41,749 bases of DNA from CAYLMM01 sp964384825 (GTDB lineage Bacteria; Krumholzibacteriota; Krumholzibacteriia; LZORAL124-64-63), in NCBI GenBank assembly GCA_964384825.1, contig CAYLMM010000019.1, positions 1 through 41,749 of the forward strand. The letters are read 5' to 3'. The notes beneath the pieces were generated by a model. It saw nothing but the letters and a program-made list of their open reading frames with translations. It ran no database searches and was not told the origin of the DNA. Shown one piece after another: positions 16,120 through 24,645 of the stretch (within the stretch, counting starts at the first letter, position 1; the number at the start of each line of letters is the position of its first letter). A program made the translations under genes and the position numbers.

Positions 16120-16917
16120 TCAATCCTCCTCGCCGGACAGCAGATCCGGCTCCGCCTCGAGCCGCTTGAGAGCGGCCGCGGCGGCGGACTGTTCGGCGGC
16201 CTTCTTGTTCGACCCCGCCCCCTGTCCCAGGACCCGGCTGCGGAACAGGACCTCGACTGTGAAGGAACGCTCGTGATCCGGACCCGCGACCGCGCGCACC
16301 CGGTAGCGGGGCGGCACCTTGTGCCGGGCCTGGATGATCTCCTGCAGCCGGCTCTTGTGGTTCACCAGCTTGGCCGATTCGAGGATCGCGTCGGCGTCAC
16401 GCAGCAGCAGCGCCGAGATCAGACCCCGCGCGGCTTCGAGGCCCGCGTCGAGATAGACGGCTCCGATCAGGGCCTCGACGGTGTCGGCGAGGATGCTCGA
16501 GCGGCTGCGTCCGCCGGTGGCGGCCTCCCCCCGGCTCATCAGGATATGCTCGCCGAGGTCGAGCCTCTGCGCCACGGCCGACAGGCTCTTCCCGCAGACC
16601 AGACGCGATTTCATCTTGGTGAGATCGCCTTCCTCGCTCTCGGGATAGCTGCGGTAGAGATGTTCGTTGACCACCAGCTCGAGCACCGCGTCGCCCAGGA
16701 ATTCCAGGCGCTCGTTGGCCTCGATGCGGCCGATGCCGGCGACGTGCGTATGGGAGCGATGGACCAGGGCCTTGCGCAGCAGGCTCTCGTCCTTGAATAC
16801 GTACTCGAGCTTCTTCTCCACCGCCGCGACCGTCGCCGCGGATAGCGACGGACGGTCCGCCGCTGATTCCGCGACGGACCGTCCGATCAGGTTCCTGAAT
16901 CGATCTCGCAAGCCCAT
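16120..16917 (-). CDS. rnc: Ribonuclease III
   Basis: A 265-residue double-strand-specific endoribonuclease that processes rRNA precursors and structured mRNAs. The N-terminal RNase III domain contains the signature NERLEFLGDAVLE (residues 68-80) with catalytic acidic residues, and the second acidic cluster in DTVEALIGAVYLD. A C-terminal double-stranded RNA-binding domain spans about residues 187-255, ending in GAGSNKKAAEQSAAAAAL. A 30-residue lead precedes the catalytic domain. The position after fabF is the common bacterial order. The gap to fabF is only 18 bases. Confidence 0.97.
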   Translation of the reverse strand: MGLRDRFRNLIGRSVAESAADRPSLSAATVAAVEKKLEYVFKDESLLRKALVHRSHTHVAGIGRIEANERLEFLGDAVLELVVNEHLYRSYPESEEGDLTKMKSRLVCGKSLSAVAQRLDLGEHILMSRGEAATGGRSRSSILADTVEALIGAVYLDAGLEAARGLISALLLRDADAILESAKLVNHKSRLQEIIQARHKVPPRYRVRAVAGPDHERSFTVEVLFRSRVLGQGAGSNKKAAEQSAAAAALKRLEAEPDLLSGEED

Positions 16918-16935
16918 GACACGCTCGTTTCGGCG

Positions 16936-18171
16936 TTACCGCCAAGCCTTCAGGCAGAGGCTGACGTTGTGCCCGCCGAACCCGAAGGAATTGGAAAGCG
17001 CGACGTCGACCGACCGCTCCTCGGCCTGGTTGGGGCAATAGTAGAGGTCGCATTCGGGATCGGGGTCCGTGTAGTTCATCGTCGGCGGCAGGACGCCTTC
17101 CTTGAGCGCCATCGCCGTGAAGGCCGATTCGATGCCGCCGGCGGCTCCGAGCAGATGCCCGGTCATCGACTTCGTCGAGCTGACGGCCAGCGAACGCGCA
17201 TGATCGCCGAAGAGATCCTTCACGGCCTTGGTCTCGATCTTGTCGTTGAAATGCGTCGACGTGCCGTGCGCGTTGATGTAGCCGACCGACTCGAGATCGA
17301 CGCCGGCGTCGGCCACCGCGATGCGCATCGCCTCGCGCATGCCGCCGCCCTCGTTCTCGGGCTGGGTCATGTGGTAGGCGTCGGCGGTCATGCCGAAACC
17401 GGCGATCTCGGCGATGATCTCCGCGCCGCGCGCCTTGGCGTGTTCGAGCTCCTCGACGACCAGGACGCCGCCGCCCTCGCCGAGAACGAAGCCGTCGCGG
17501 CCGGCGTCGAAGGGACGGCTGGACGTGGCGGGATCGTCGTTGCGGGTGCTGAGCGCCTTCATCGAGTTGAAACCGGCCAGGGCCATCGGGCAGACGCTGG
17601 CCTCGGCGCCGCCGGTGATCATGACGTCGGCGCGGCCGGTCATGATGTGCTCGCAGGCCACGCCGATGGCGTGTCCGGCCGAGGCGCAGGCCGAAGTGGT
17701 GGTGTAGTTCGGCCCCTTGAAGCCGAAGCGGATCGACACCAGGCCCGAGGCCATGTCCGAGATCATCATCGGGATGAACATCGGCGAAACGCGCGTGGGG
17801 CCGCGTTCCAACAGGCGCCGGTGCTGCTCCTCGAAGGTGTGCATGCCGCCGATGCCGGAACCGATGATCACGCCCGCACGCAGGGGATCGGCGACCTCGA
17901 CGCCCGACTGCGCCATCGCTTCGGCGGCCGCCACGACGGCGAACTGCGCGTAACGATCGGCCTTGCGGGCCTCCTTGAGCTCCATGGCGACGGTGGGATC
18001 GAAATCCTTGACTTCGCCCGCGAAATTGGAACGGTAACCGGTCGTATCGAAGGAAGTGATCGGGGCCACGCCCTGGCGGCCGGCCAGCAGTCCCTCCCAG
18101 GTCGTGCCGAAATCGTTGCCGATCGGCGTGACCGTTCCCATTCCGGTGATGACGACCCTGCGGCGATTCAT
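16936..18171 (-). CDS. fabF: Beta-ketoacyl-[acyl-carrier-protein] synthase II
   Basis: A 411-residue thiolase-fold condensing enzyme for elongation of fatty acids on ACP in the cytoplasm. The Cys-His-His triad is visible: Cys162 in TTTSACASAGHAIG, His302 in NAHGTSTHFND and His339 in KSMTGHLLGAAGG. Length and motif order are typical of FabF. It is separated from acpP by 83 bases that contain a hairpin (18200-18236). CGGAGGC lies upstream of the ATG. It is followed by rnc. As fabH is absent from this cluster, a FabF-like enzyme could in principle take part in initiation, but nothing in this sequence shows that. Confidence 0.97.
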   Translation of the reverse strand: MNRRRVVITGMGTVTPIGNDFGTTWEGLLAGRQGVAPITSFDTTGYRSNFAGEVKDFDPTVAMELKEARKADRYAQFAVVAAAEAMAQSGVEVADPLRAGVIIGSGIGGMHTFEEQHRRLLERGPTRVSPMFIPMMISDMASGLVSIRFGFKGPNYTTTSACASAGHAIGVACEHIMTGRADVMITGGAEASVCPMALAGFNSMKALSTRNDDPATSSRPFDAGRDGFVLGEGGGVLVVEELEHAKARGAEIIAEIAGFGMTADAYHMTQPENEGGGMREAMRIAVADAGVDLESVGYINAHGTSTHFNDKIETKAVKDLFGDHARSLAVSSTKSMTGHLLGAAGGIESAFTAMALKEGVLPPTMNYTDPDPECDLYYCPNQAEERSVDVALSNSFGFGGHNVSLCLKAWR

Positions 18172-18199
18172 CGAATTGCCTCCGGTTTGACTGAAACAG

Positions 18200-18236
18200 C
18201 ACCCCGGTCACACGCCGACGCGCGAGACCGGGGGTG
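18200..18236 (-). repeat. Hairpin between acpP and fabF
   Basis: On the minus strand CACCCCCGGTC (18236-18226) pairs with GACCGGGGTG (18209-18200): a ten-base-pair stem with one bulged C and a 16-base loop. No run of T follows, so it is not a canonical intrinsic terminator. It may stabilise the acpP message or partly block readthrough, making ACP more abundant than FabF. Confidence 0.5.
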
Positions 18237-18254
18237 ATGGAATGCTGTCCGGGC

Positions 18255-18494
18255 CTAGGACTCGAGATGTCCCTCGAGATAGTCGATGGCGTCCTGGACA
18301 GTGCGGAGCTTTTCCTGATCCTCTTCCGGAATCGTGATGTTGAAGACCTCTTCGAGATCCATCACCAATTCGACGGTATCGAGGGAATCGGCCCCCAGAT
18401 CGTCGGTGAACGAGGCCTCCGGCGTAATCTGCTCGGGATTCACGGAGAGCTTGCGCTCGATGATCTCGTAGACCTTCTCCTGAATGGAACTCAT
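18255..18494 (-). CDS. acpP: Acyl carrier protein
   Basis: A 79-residue acidic four-helix protein that carries growing acyl chains on a 4'-phosphopantetheine arm. The attachment site is Ser37 in the motif GADSLDTVELVM. Composition, length and lack of cysteine are typical of type II ACP. It lies between fabG and fabF on the same strand, 27 bases after fabG, with GGAGGGAACG close before the ATG. The hairpin after it may help raise its level relative to fabF. Confidence 0.98.
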   Translation of the reverse strand: MSSIQEKVYEIIERKLSVNPEQITPEASFTDDLGADSLDTVELVMDLEEVFNITIPEEDQEKLRTVQDAIDYLEGHLES

Positions 18495-18521
18495 GGTTGA
18501 CGTTCCCTCCTTAGGGGATGT

Positions 18522-19259
18522 TCACATGACCATGCCGCCATCCACCACGATCGTCTGACCCGTGATGTAGGCGGCCTCTGGGGACAAGAGAAACTTGACG
18601 GTGCTCGCGATGTCGTCGCTGCCGCCGAGTCGTTTCAGCGGAATCTCGGCCAGCATCTGCTGCTTGACCTTCTCGGGCAGGTTCTCGGTCATATCGGTGG
18701 CGATGAATCCGGGGGCCACGGCGTTGCAGGTCACCGACCTGCCGCCGAGTTCCTTGGCCACCGACTTGCTCAGGGCGATGACCCCGGCCTTGCTGGCGGC
18801 GTAGTTGGCCTGGCCGGCGTTCCCGGCCACCCCGATCACCGACGCGATATTGACGATCCTGCCGAATTTCTGGCGCATCATAAAAGGCGCCACGGCCTTT
18901 GTAAAGTAGAACGTGCCGGTCAGGTTCACGTCCAGAACCTGTTGCCACGCCTCGGGCTGCATCCTCACCAGCAGGCCGTCGCGGGTGATGCCGGCGTTGT
19001 TGACCAGGCCGTAGACGTTGCCGAATTCCTCGGCCACGGATTTGACGATCCCCTCGACCGATTCCCAGTCGGCGACATTGCCCGCGTAGGGCATGTACTT
19101 CCCGTTTCCGGGCAGGGACTCGACGGCCTCGCGGACCGTTTCCTCCATGATGTCGACCAGGGCGAGATCGTATCCCGCCTCGGCGAGCTGGGTGGCGATG
19201 GCGAGGCCGATGCCGCGCCCGGCTCCGGTTACGATGATGGCTTTGTCGCCCATCTGCAT
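18522..19259 (-). CDS. fabG: 3-Oxoacyl-[acyl-carrier-protein] reductase
   Basis: A 245-residue short-chain dehydrogenase that reduces 3-ketoacyl-ACP with NADPH. The cofactor motif TGAGRGIG (residues 11-18), NNAG (87-90 region), catalytic Ser in NIASVIG and the YAASK active-site segment are all present, followed by NAVAPGFIATDM and the C-terminal VVDGGMVM. It lies between fabD and acpP in the expected order. A start at the ATG two codons later (MGDKA) is also possible; AGAGGT precedes the first ATG. Confidence 0.97.
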   Translation of the reverse strand: MQMGDKAIIVTGAGRGIGLAIATQLAEAGYDLALVDIMEETVREAVESLPGNGKYMPYAGNVADWESVEGIVKSVAEEFGNVYGLVNNAGITRDGLLVRMQPEAWQQVLDVNLTGTFYFTKAVAPFMMRQKFGRIVNIASVIGVAGNAGQANYAASKAGVIALSKSVAKELGGRSVTCNAVAPGFIATDMTENLPEKVKQQMLAEIPLKRLGGSDDIASTVKFLLSPEAAYITGQTIVVDGGMVM

Positions 19260-19307
19260 TACCTCTGCTTCCGACTTTGCGATGAACCCTTTCCGCGGGT
19301 TCGCGGA

Positions 19308-20270
19308 TCAGGCCAGGATATCGTCTATCTTTTCCAGCGTCGCATCCAGATCGGCGACCGTGCCCACGGGCAGGAAGGTCACATCCGGATATTCACGGCG
19401 CGCCATGTTCGACAGAACGCGGCCGGGGCCGACTTCGAGCACGACCTTTGGCGCTTCCCAGCCATCGCCGCCGGCGACGATGGCCGCCAGGCTGTCGTGC
19501 CACAGCACCGGAGACGTCAGCTGACGGCGGAAACCGTCGGCCAGGACTGCCGCTTCGGAGACCGGGACGGCCGACACGTTGGCCACCAGCGGGGCCGCGG
19601 GATCGTTGATTTCGACCGCCTGCAGATCGCCGGCGAAGCTTTCGGCCGCACCTTCGAGCAGGGGCGAATGGAAGGCGCCGCTGACGTTCAGGGTGACCAC
19701 GCGCCGCGCGCCGGCCTCCTTCAGGGGTTCGACGGTCGCCGCCACGGCCTCGACCTCGCCGGAGATGGCGATCTGCTGGGCCGAATTGTGATTGGCCACG
19801 ACGACCACGCCGACCCGGCTGGAAACATCCGCGCAGACCTCGCGCACCGCGTCCGCGCCGAGTCCCATGACCGCGGCCATGCCGCCGGGGCGTTCGCGGC
19901 CGGCGGCGAACATCAGTTCGCCGCGGCGGCGCACCAGGCGCAGACCGTCCTCGGGGGTCAGGGAACCCACGGCCACGGCCGCGGAATACTCGCCGAGCGA
20001 GTGGCCGGCGACCACCGAGGGCTCGATGCCGCGCTCGCGAAGTTCGAGGGCCGCGGCGACCGAATGGGCCAGGATCGCCGGCTGGGCATTCCAGGTCTCG
20101 GTCAGGGTCTCGGCCGGGCCGTCGGCCATGATGCCGGAAAGCCCGTGGTCGAGGATGCCGTCGATACGGCCGAGGAACTCCGCGCCGGGGCCGTCGCCGG
20201 CCGCGAGATCGGAAGCCATGCCGACGGCCTGGGAAGCCTGGCCGGGGAAAATCATCGGAACGCGGATCAT
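19308..20270 (-). CDS. fabD: Malonyl-CoA-[acyl-carrier-protein] transacylase
   Basis: A 320-residue enzyme that loads malonate onto ACP. The N-terminal FPGQASQAVGM motif, the nucleophile Ser91 in GHSLGEYSA and His201 in SGAFHSPLL form the catalytic pair expected in this family. The size is normal. It directly follows plsX, with 17 bases between them. In most bacteria fabH occupies this position, so its absence is notable. The ATG at 20270 is preceded by CGGAGGGATG. Confidence 0.97.
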   Translation of the reverse strand: MIRVPMIFPGQASQAVGMASDLAAGDGPGAEFLGRIDGILDHGLSGIMADGPAETLTETWNAQPAILAHSVAAALELRERGIEPSVVAGHSLGEYSAAVAVGSLTPEDGLRLVRRRGELMFAAGRERPGGMAAVMGLGADAVREVCADVSSRVGVVVVANHNSAQQIAISGEVEAVAATVEPLKEAGARRVVTLNVSGAFHSPLLEGAAESFAGDLQAVEINDPAAPLVANVSAVPVSEAAVLADGFRRQLTSPVLWHDSLAAIVAGGDGWEAPKVVLEVGPGRVLSNMARREYPDVTFLPVGTVADLDATLEKIDDILA

Positions 20271-20287
20271 GTCATCCCTCCGGATCT

Positions 20288-21280
20288 TCAGTCGTCTTCG
20301 CCGAGAACTGCGGCGATCTTGTCGGTCAGCCCGCGCGACACGAGACGGCGCCCGGCCAGGACCGCGTTGGTCACCGCGCGAACGCTGCTCGAACCGTGGC
20401 TGATGATCACCGAGCCCGCCACGCCGAGCAGCAGGGCTCCGCCGGTCGCGGCGTAATCCATCCGCTTGAGCAACTCGCCGGCGCCTCCCTCCGAACCGCC
20501 GCCGATCATGCCGGCGGCGCGCTGCAGGAACGCGCCGAATCCCTCGATGGTCTTGAGGGTCATGTTGCCCGTGAATCCGTCGGTCACCACGACGTCGACG
20601 GTGCCGAGCATCAGGCCGCGGCTCTCGACGTTGCCGACGAAGCCTTCGAGCTTGCCGGTCATCAGCCTGTTGGCCTCGACGGTCAGCTCGGTGCCCTTGG
20701 AGGGCTCCTCGCCGATGTTCAGCAGGCCGACGCGGGGCTCGGGCACGTCCAGGATGACGTGGCTGTAGACCCGGCCCATCCGGGCGAAGGCCAGCAGCTG
20801 GCCGGGAGTGTTCTGGACGTTCGCGCCGGCGTCGAGCAGCAGGAAAGGGCGTTCGAGGGTCGGGATCACCGTGGCGATGGCGGGGCGGGAGGCTCCGGGC
20901 AGACGCCCGAGCAGCATCAGGCTCGCGGCGACCATCGCGCCGGTGCTGCCGGCGCTGGCGACCGCATCGACGAGGCCTTCCTTGTGATCGCGCATCGCGC
21001 GGACGATGGGGGCGTCGGGGCGGTTGCGCACCGCCGAGGCCGGGGACTCGCCCATGGCGATGTCCTGCGAACAGTGCACGATGTCGATGGGCAGATCCCC
21101 GGCGCCGGCTTTCGCGATCTCGGCGGCGACGGCGTCACGGTCCCCGTAGAGGGCCAGACGCAGATCGTCGCGTTCCCGCAGGGCCGCGACGCCGCCGGGC
21201 ACGACGACGGAGGGACCGAAATCCCCACCCATGGCGTCCAACGCGACGATCGGATATGCTGAATCGTTTCCTGCCACCAA
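20288..21280 (-). CDS. plsX: Phosphate acyltransferase (acyl-ACP:phosphate)
   Basis: A 330-residue soluble enzyme that converts acyl-ACP to acyl-phosphate, the donor for PlsY in phosphatidic acid synthesis. Family motifs include VALDAMGGDFGP (residues 12-23), AGSTGAMVAASLMLLGRL (near 108-125), LDAGANVQNTPGQLLAFARMG and DGFTGNMTLKT. Length is typical. The gene follows rpmF by about 42 bases, in the standard yceD-rpmF-plsX order. An AGGGAGGT run precedes the ATG. Confidence 0.97.
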   Translation of the reverse strand: MVAGNDSAYPIVALDAMGGDFGPSVVVPGGVAALRERDDLRLALYGDRDAVAAEIAKAGAGDLPIDIVHCSQDIAMGESPASAVRNRPDAPIVRAMRDHKEGLVDAVASAGSTGAMVAASLMLLGRLPGASRPAIATVIPTLERPFLLLDAGANVQNTPGQLLAFARMGRVYSHVILDVPEPRVGLLNIGEEPSKGTELTVEANRLMTGKLEGFVGNVESRGLMLGTVDVVVTDGFTGNMTLKTIEGFGAFLQRAAGMIGGGSEGGAGELLKRMDYAATGGALLLGVAGSVIISHGSSSVRAVTNAVLAGRRLVSRGLTDKIAAVLGEDD

Positions 21281-21322
21281 CCGACCTCCCTGCCGGCCCG
21301 CGGCTCCGCAGAAGCGGGACCG

Positions 21323-21502
21323 CTAGGATTCGACCGCCATCACTTCCCGCTCGCCGTAATGACCGCACTGCCGGCAGACGCGATGAGGACGGCAAGGTGC
21401 GCCGCAATGCGAGCACTTGGCCGGATCGGGAGTGGACAGATGCCAATTGGCGCGACGCTTGCCCTTGCGGGCGTGGCTGGTCTTCTTCTTGGGAACTGCC
21501 AT
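21323..21502 (-). CDS. rpmF: 50S ribosomal protein L32
   Basis: A 59-residue ribosomal protein. The N-terminal MAVPKKKTSHARKGKRRANW is the family signature. A zinc ribbon is intact, with CSHCG (30-34) and CRQCG (43-47) pairs, so this is the zinc-binding C+ form. GAGGAA lies four bases before the ATG at 21502. It lies between yceD and plsX, the normal gene order, on the same strand. Confidence 0.97.
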   Translation of the reverse strand: MAVPKKKTSHARKGKRRANWHLSTPDPAKCSHCGAPCRPHRVCRQCGHYGEREVMAVES

Positions 21503-21526
21503 GATTTCCTCGCTTCTTCCCCGTGG

Positions 21527-22024
21527 TCAGCCGGGCAGGCCGTCCCACCGGGGGTCGTGGTCCTGATCCGCGCAGTCGCAACTCTCGCGGTTTCGATTGC
21601 AGCCGCAGACCGGGCATATGCCCCGGCAATCCTCGCGGCAGATCATCTTCTGCGGCCGGGCCAGCTGCAGCGCCTCGGAAAAGGCGTCCTGGAGCTCGAC
21701 CAGGCCCCGGGCCTGATGGATGACCCAACTATCGACGTCCTGCTCGCCGTCCTGTCCCTCGATCAGCCGGTCCCGCACCACGGTGATGTCGACCGGCACC
21801 TTGTACCGCAGTTCGAAATCCTCGAGGCAACGATCGCAGACGGCCTCTCCGACCGCTTCCAGCTCTCCGCCGAGAATCACGTGCCGGGTGGTGTTATCCA
21901 CCGCGAGCACCCCGGTCAGGATTTCCCGGACCGGCTCATCCGCGCCGGCCCCGGAAACCTCGACGGGCTGTTCCACTTCGAGCTCGGAACGGCCGAAAGG
22001 CAGGATGTCGAGATTCATCTTCAT
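21527..22024 (-). CDS. YceD / DUF177 family protein
   Basis: A 165-residue member of the DUF177 (YceD) family, which is nearly always encoded before rpmF and is linked genetically to ribosomal RNA processing. Visible features are the conserved CDRCLEDFEL segment, and a C-terminal cysteine-rich stretch (CREDCRGICPVCGCNRN, then CDC), a probable zinc site found in many family members. I placed the start at the ATG at 22024 (MKMNLDIL), which fits family N-termini; an upstream ATG at 22054 would add ten residues and cannot be excluded. It precedes rpmF by 24 bases. Confidence 0.85.
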   Translation of the reverse strand: MKMNLDILPFGRSELEVEQPVEVSGAGADEPVREILTGVLAVDNTTRHVILGGELEAVGEAVCDRCLEDFELRYKVPVDITVVRDRLIEGQDGEQDVDSWVIHQARGLVELQDAFSEALQLARPQKMICREDCRGICPVCGCNRNRESCDCADQDHDPRWDGLPG

Positions 22025-22094
22025 GCAAGCGCACCACGCTAATTCACGCCGCATCCCCTGTCAAGGCCGAGAGATGCGGAATCGGACGGTTTCC

Positions 22095-22517
22095 TCAATC
22101 CCCGAAGACGATACCGATCTCCAGGGCCCCGTTGTCGACCGAATCCGAGGCGTGGACGGCGTTGGTCTGCAACGACGCCCCATAGAGGAATCGGATGGTG
22201 CCGGCCGCGGCCTCGGCGGGGTTGGTGGCGCCGACCAGTTCACGCAGCTTGCGCACGGCGTCCTCGCGCTCCAGACGGATCGCGACCACCGGCCCGGACG
22301 TGATGTATTCGATCAGATCCGGGAAGAAGGGCCGATCCTTGTGCACGGCGTAGAAACGCTCGGCCGTGGGACGGTCCAGACGGCGCATGGCCAGATCCAG
22401 GATCCGGAAACCGGCCCGGTTGACAAGTTCCAGGATGGCCCCGACGTTCTGCCGTCCGGCCGCAACGATCTCCGGCTTGATCATCATGTAGGTCTGTTCC
22501 AATTGTCGATCCTCCAA
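22095..22517 (-). CDS. ndk: Nucleoside diphosphate kinase
   Basis: A 140-residue kinase that equilibrates nucleoside di- and triphosphates through a phosphohistidine. The active-site motif NAVHASDS contains His122. The N-terminal QTYMMIKPEIV and the G-x-T-N-P segment VGATNPAEA match the family. It begins four bases after the sucD stop, so it is probably translated from the sucCD transcript. Nucleoside diphosphate kinase and succinyl-CoA synthetase work on linked nucleotide pools and have been reported to associate in some bacteria. Confidence 0.97.
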   Translation of the reverse strand: MEDRQLEQTYMMIKPEIVAAGRQNVGAILELVNRAGFRILDLAMRRLDRPTAERFYAVHKDRPFFPDLIEYITSGPVVAIRLEREDAVRKLRELVGATNPAEAAAGTIRFLYGASLQTNAVHASDSVDNGALEIGIVFGD

Positions 22518-22521
22518 AGCC

Positions 22522-23403
22522 TTACGGCCGGTCCTTCCAGATGTCCCTGAGCAGGGGCACGACGTCCACGGGTCGGTCCGCGACCGGAATCCCGGCCGCT
22601 TCGAGATGGGCCTTCTTGTCGGCCGCCGTGCCGCTTCCTCCCGATACGATGGCCCCGGCGTGTCCCATCCGCTTGCCGGGAGGCGCGGTGCGGCCGGCGA
22701 TGAACGACACCACCGGAATATCCATGTTCTGCTTGATGTAATCGGCCGCGCGCTCCTCGGCGTCGCCGCCGATCTCGCCGATCATGACCAGGGCCCGGGT
22801 CACGGGATCGTCGGCGAACGCATGCAGGGCGTCCATGAAGCTGGTGCCGATGACCGGATCGCCGCCGATGCCCAGGCAGGTGGTCTGGCCGAGGCCGGCC
22901 TTGGTCAGGGCGTCGACGACCTCGTAGGTCAGCGTTCCGCTGCGCGAGATGACGCCCACCGGACCGGGAGCCACGATCGATCCGGGCATGATGCCCAGCT
23001 TGAGCTGGCCCGGATTGATGAATCCGGGGCAGTTCGGCCCGACCAGGCGCGTTCCGCGTTCCTGCAGATAGGGCATGGCGCGCACCATGTCGATCGTCGG
23101 CACGCCCTCGGTGATGCAGACGACAAGTCCGATCCCGGCGTCGGCGGCCTCGCAGACCGCGCCGGCGGCGCCGACCGGCGGCACGAAGACCACCGAAGCC
23201 TCGGCCCCGGTGGCGGCGACGGCCTCGGCCACGGTGTTGAAGATCGGCACGTCGTCGCCGAAGGTCTGGCCGCCGCGTCCGGGCGTGACGCCGGCCACGA
23301 TATCGGTGCCGTATTCGATCATGGCCCGGGAATGGAAGCTGCCGTCCCGGCCGGTGATGCCCTGGACGACGACCTTGGTTCCGGCATTGCAGAAGATGGC
23401 CAT
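22522..23403 (-). CDS. sucD: Succinyl-CoA ligase, alpha subunit
   Basis: A 293-residue subunit of the citric-acid-cycle enzyme that makes ATP or GTP from succinyl-CoA. The CoA-binding Rossmann domain opens with VVVQGITGRDGSFH. The phosphorylated residue is His248 in GKRMGHAGAIVSGG, followed by GTAADKKAHLEAAGI. It starts one base after the sucC stop (TGACATG), a junction that favours coupled synthesis of the two subunits. Length and motifs are standard. Confidence 0.97.
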   Translation of the reverse strand: MAIFCNAGTKVVVQGITGRDGSFHSRAMIEYGTDIVAGVTPGRGGQTFGDDVPIFNTVAEAVAATGAEASVVFVPPVGAAGAVCEAADAGIGLVVCITEGVPTIDMVRAMPYLQERGTRLVGPNCPGFINPGQLKLGIMPGSIVAPGPVGVISRSGTLTYEVVDALTKAGLGQTTCLGIGGDPVIGTSFMDALHAFADDPVTRALVMIGEIGGDAEERAADYIKQNMDIPVVSFIAGRTAPPGKRMGHAGAIVSGGSGTAADKKAHLEAAGIPVADRPVDVVPLLRDIWKDRP

Positions 23404-23404
23404 G

Positions 23405-24553
23405 TCACTCCCCTCCCCGTCGCGCTTCCGCGAGTTCCAGGGCCTTCTGGACGGCCTCGTCCATCGTCGCCGCCGGGACCAGTTCGGTCCGCTCCAGCAG
23501 GCGGCGGGCCTCCTGTTCGTTGGTGCCGGTCAGGCGCACCACGATCGGCACGTCGACCTCCATGCTCTCGGTGGCCTGGATGATGCCCCGCGCCACGTCG
23601 TCGCAGCGGGTGATCCCGCCGAATATGTTGAACAGGATCACCTCGACGTTGGGATCGCGCAGGATGATCGCCAGCGCGTGGACGACCTTGTCGGGGCTCG
23701 AGCTGCCGCCGATGTCCAGGAAGTTCGCCGGGGCTCCCCCGTAGTACTGCACCAGGTCCATCGTGGCCATGGCCAGGCCGGCGCCGTTGACCAGGCACCC
23801 CACGTTGCCGTCGAGCTTGACGAACGAGAGATCGGCGACGCGGGCGGCCCTTTCCGAGGCGTTCTCCTCGTTGTAATCGCGCAGCTGCTCGAAATCGCGG
23901 TGCCGGAAGAGCGAGTTGTCGTCGATGTTGATCTTGGCGTCGATCGCCAGGCCCTCGCCCTGCTTGTTGAAGATGAAGGGGTTGATCTCGGCCAAGCTGG
24001 CGTCGGAAGCGATGAAGGCCTTGTAGAGCTGCTGCATCGCCAGAGCCAGCTGCCGCGCCTTGCGGATATCCGGATTCAGCTTCAGGGCGATCGCCAGGGC
24101 CTGATGATCCATCACGCCGAAGCAGGGATCGACCGCCAGTTTGTGGATCGCCTCGGGCTTCTGCTTGGCGACCAGTTCGATGTCCATCCCGCCCTCGGCG
24201 CTGGCCATCAGCAGGGGCCGGCGCGTGCTCCGGTCGATCAGCAGGCCGATGTAGTATTCCTCGGTGATGTCGGTGACCGGGGTCACCAGGATCCTATGGA
24301 CCGTGTGGCCCTTGATGTCCATGCCTAGGATCGACTCGGCGTACCGGCGCACGTGATCCTCGGCCAGGCACATCTTGACCCCGCCGGCCTTGCCCCGGCC
24401 GCCGGTGTGGACCTGGGCCTTGAGCATCACCGGCAGGCCCATCCGGTTGGCGGCGGCGATGGCGTCGCCGACGCTGTGGACGACCTCTCCGTCGGGCACG
24501 GCGAGTCCGGCGGCTCGGAAGAATTCCTTCGCCTGGTACTCGTGGATGTTCAC
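23405..24553 (-). CDS. sucC: Succinyl-CoA ligase [ADP/GDP-forming], beta subunit
   Basis: A 382-residue ATP-grasp subunit. It starts NIHEYQAKEFF after the initiator and contains AQVHTGGRGKAGGV (nucleotide-binding loop), DASLAEINPF (metal ligands), GNVGCLVNGAGLAMATMD, DIGGSSSPDKV and NIFGGITRCDDVA. The start is a GTG at 24553, because CGGAGGT lies six bases upstream and the N-terminal sequence from there matches the family exactly. Reading further upstream would run antisense-like sequence through the terminator and the cPGS-like gene. The gene starts 45 bases after the terminator at 24599-24633, so its promoter must lie in or upstream of that short gap. I could not identify it. Confidence 0.96.
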   Translation of the reverse strand: MNIHEYQAKEFFRAAGLAVPDGEVVHSVGDAIAAANRMGLPVMLKAQVHTGGRGKAGGVKMCLAEDHVRRYAESILGMDIKGHTVHRILVTPVTDITEEYYIGLLIDRSTRRPLLMASAEGGMDIELVAKQKPEAIHKLAVDPCFGVMDHQALAIALKLNPDIRKARQLALAMQQLYKAFIASDASLAEINPFIFNKQGEGLAIDAKINIDDNSLFRHRDFEQLRDYNEENASERAARVADLSFVKLDGNVGCLVNGAGLAMATMDLVQYYGGAPANFLDIGGSSSPDKVVHALAIILRDPNVEVILFNIFGGITRCDDVARGIIQATESMEVDVPIVVRLTGTNEQEARRLLERTELVPAATMDEAVQKALELAEARRGGE

Positions 24554-24598
24554 GCGAGACCTCCGGGCTGTGGATGGAAATACTCCGGTTGATGGTCT

Positions 24599-24633
24599 AA
24601 AAAAAACGGGGAGGGGAACCGATCCCCTCCCCG
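24599..24633 (-). terminator. Strong intrinsic terminator after the cPGS-like gene
   Basis: On the minus strand CGGGGAGGGG (24633-24624) pairs perfectly with CCCCTCCCCG (24616-24607) across a seven-base loop, followed by eight T residues (24606-24599). The ten-base-pair GC stem with a U-run is a textbook rho-independent terminator. It begins 12 bases after the stop of the cPGS-like gene and separates that transcript from sucCD-ndk. Confidence 0.93.
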
Positions 24634-24645
24634 CCATCATTACCA

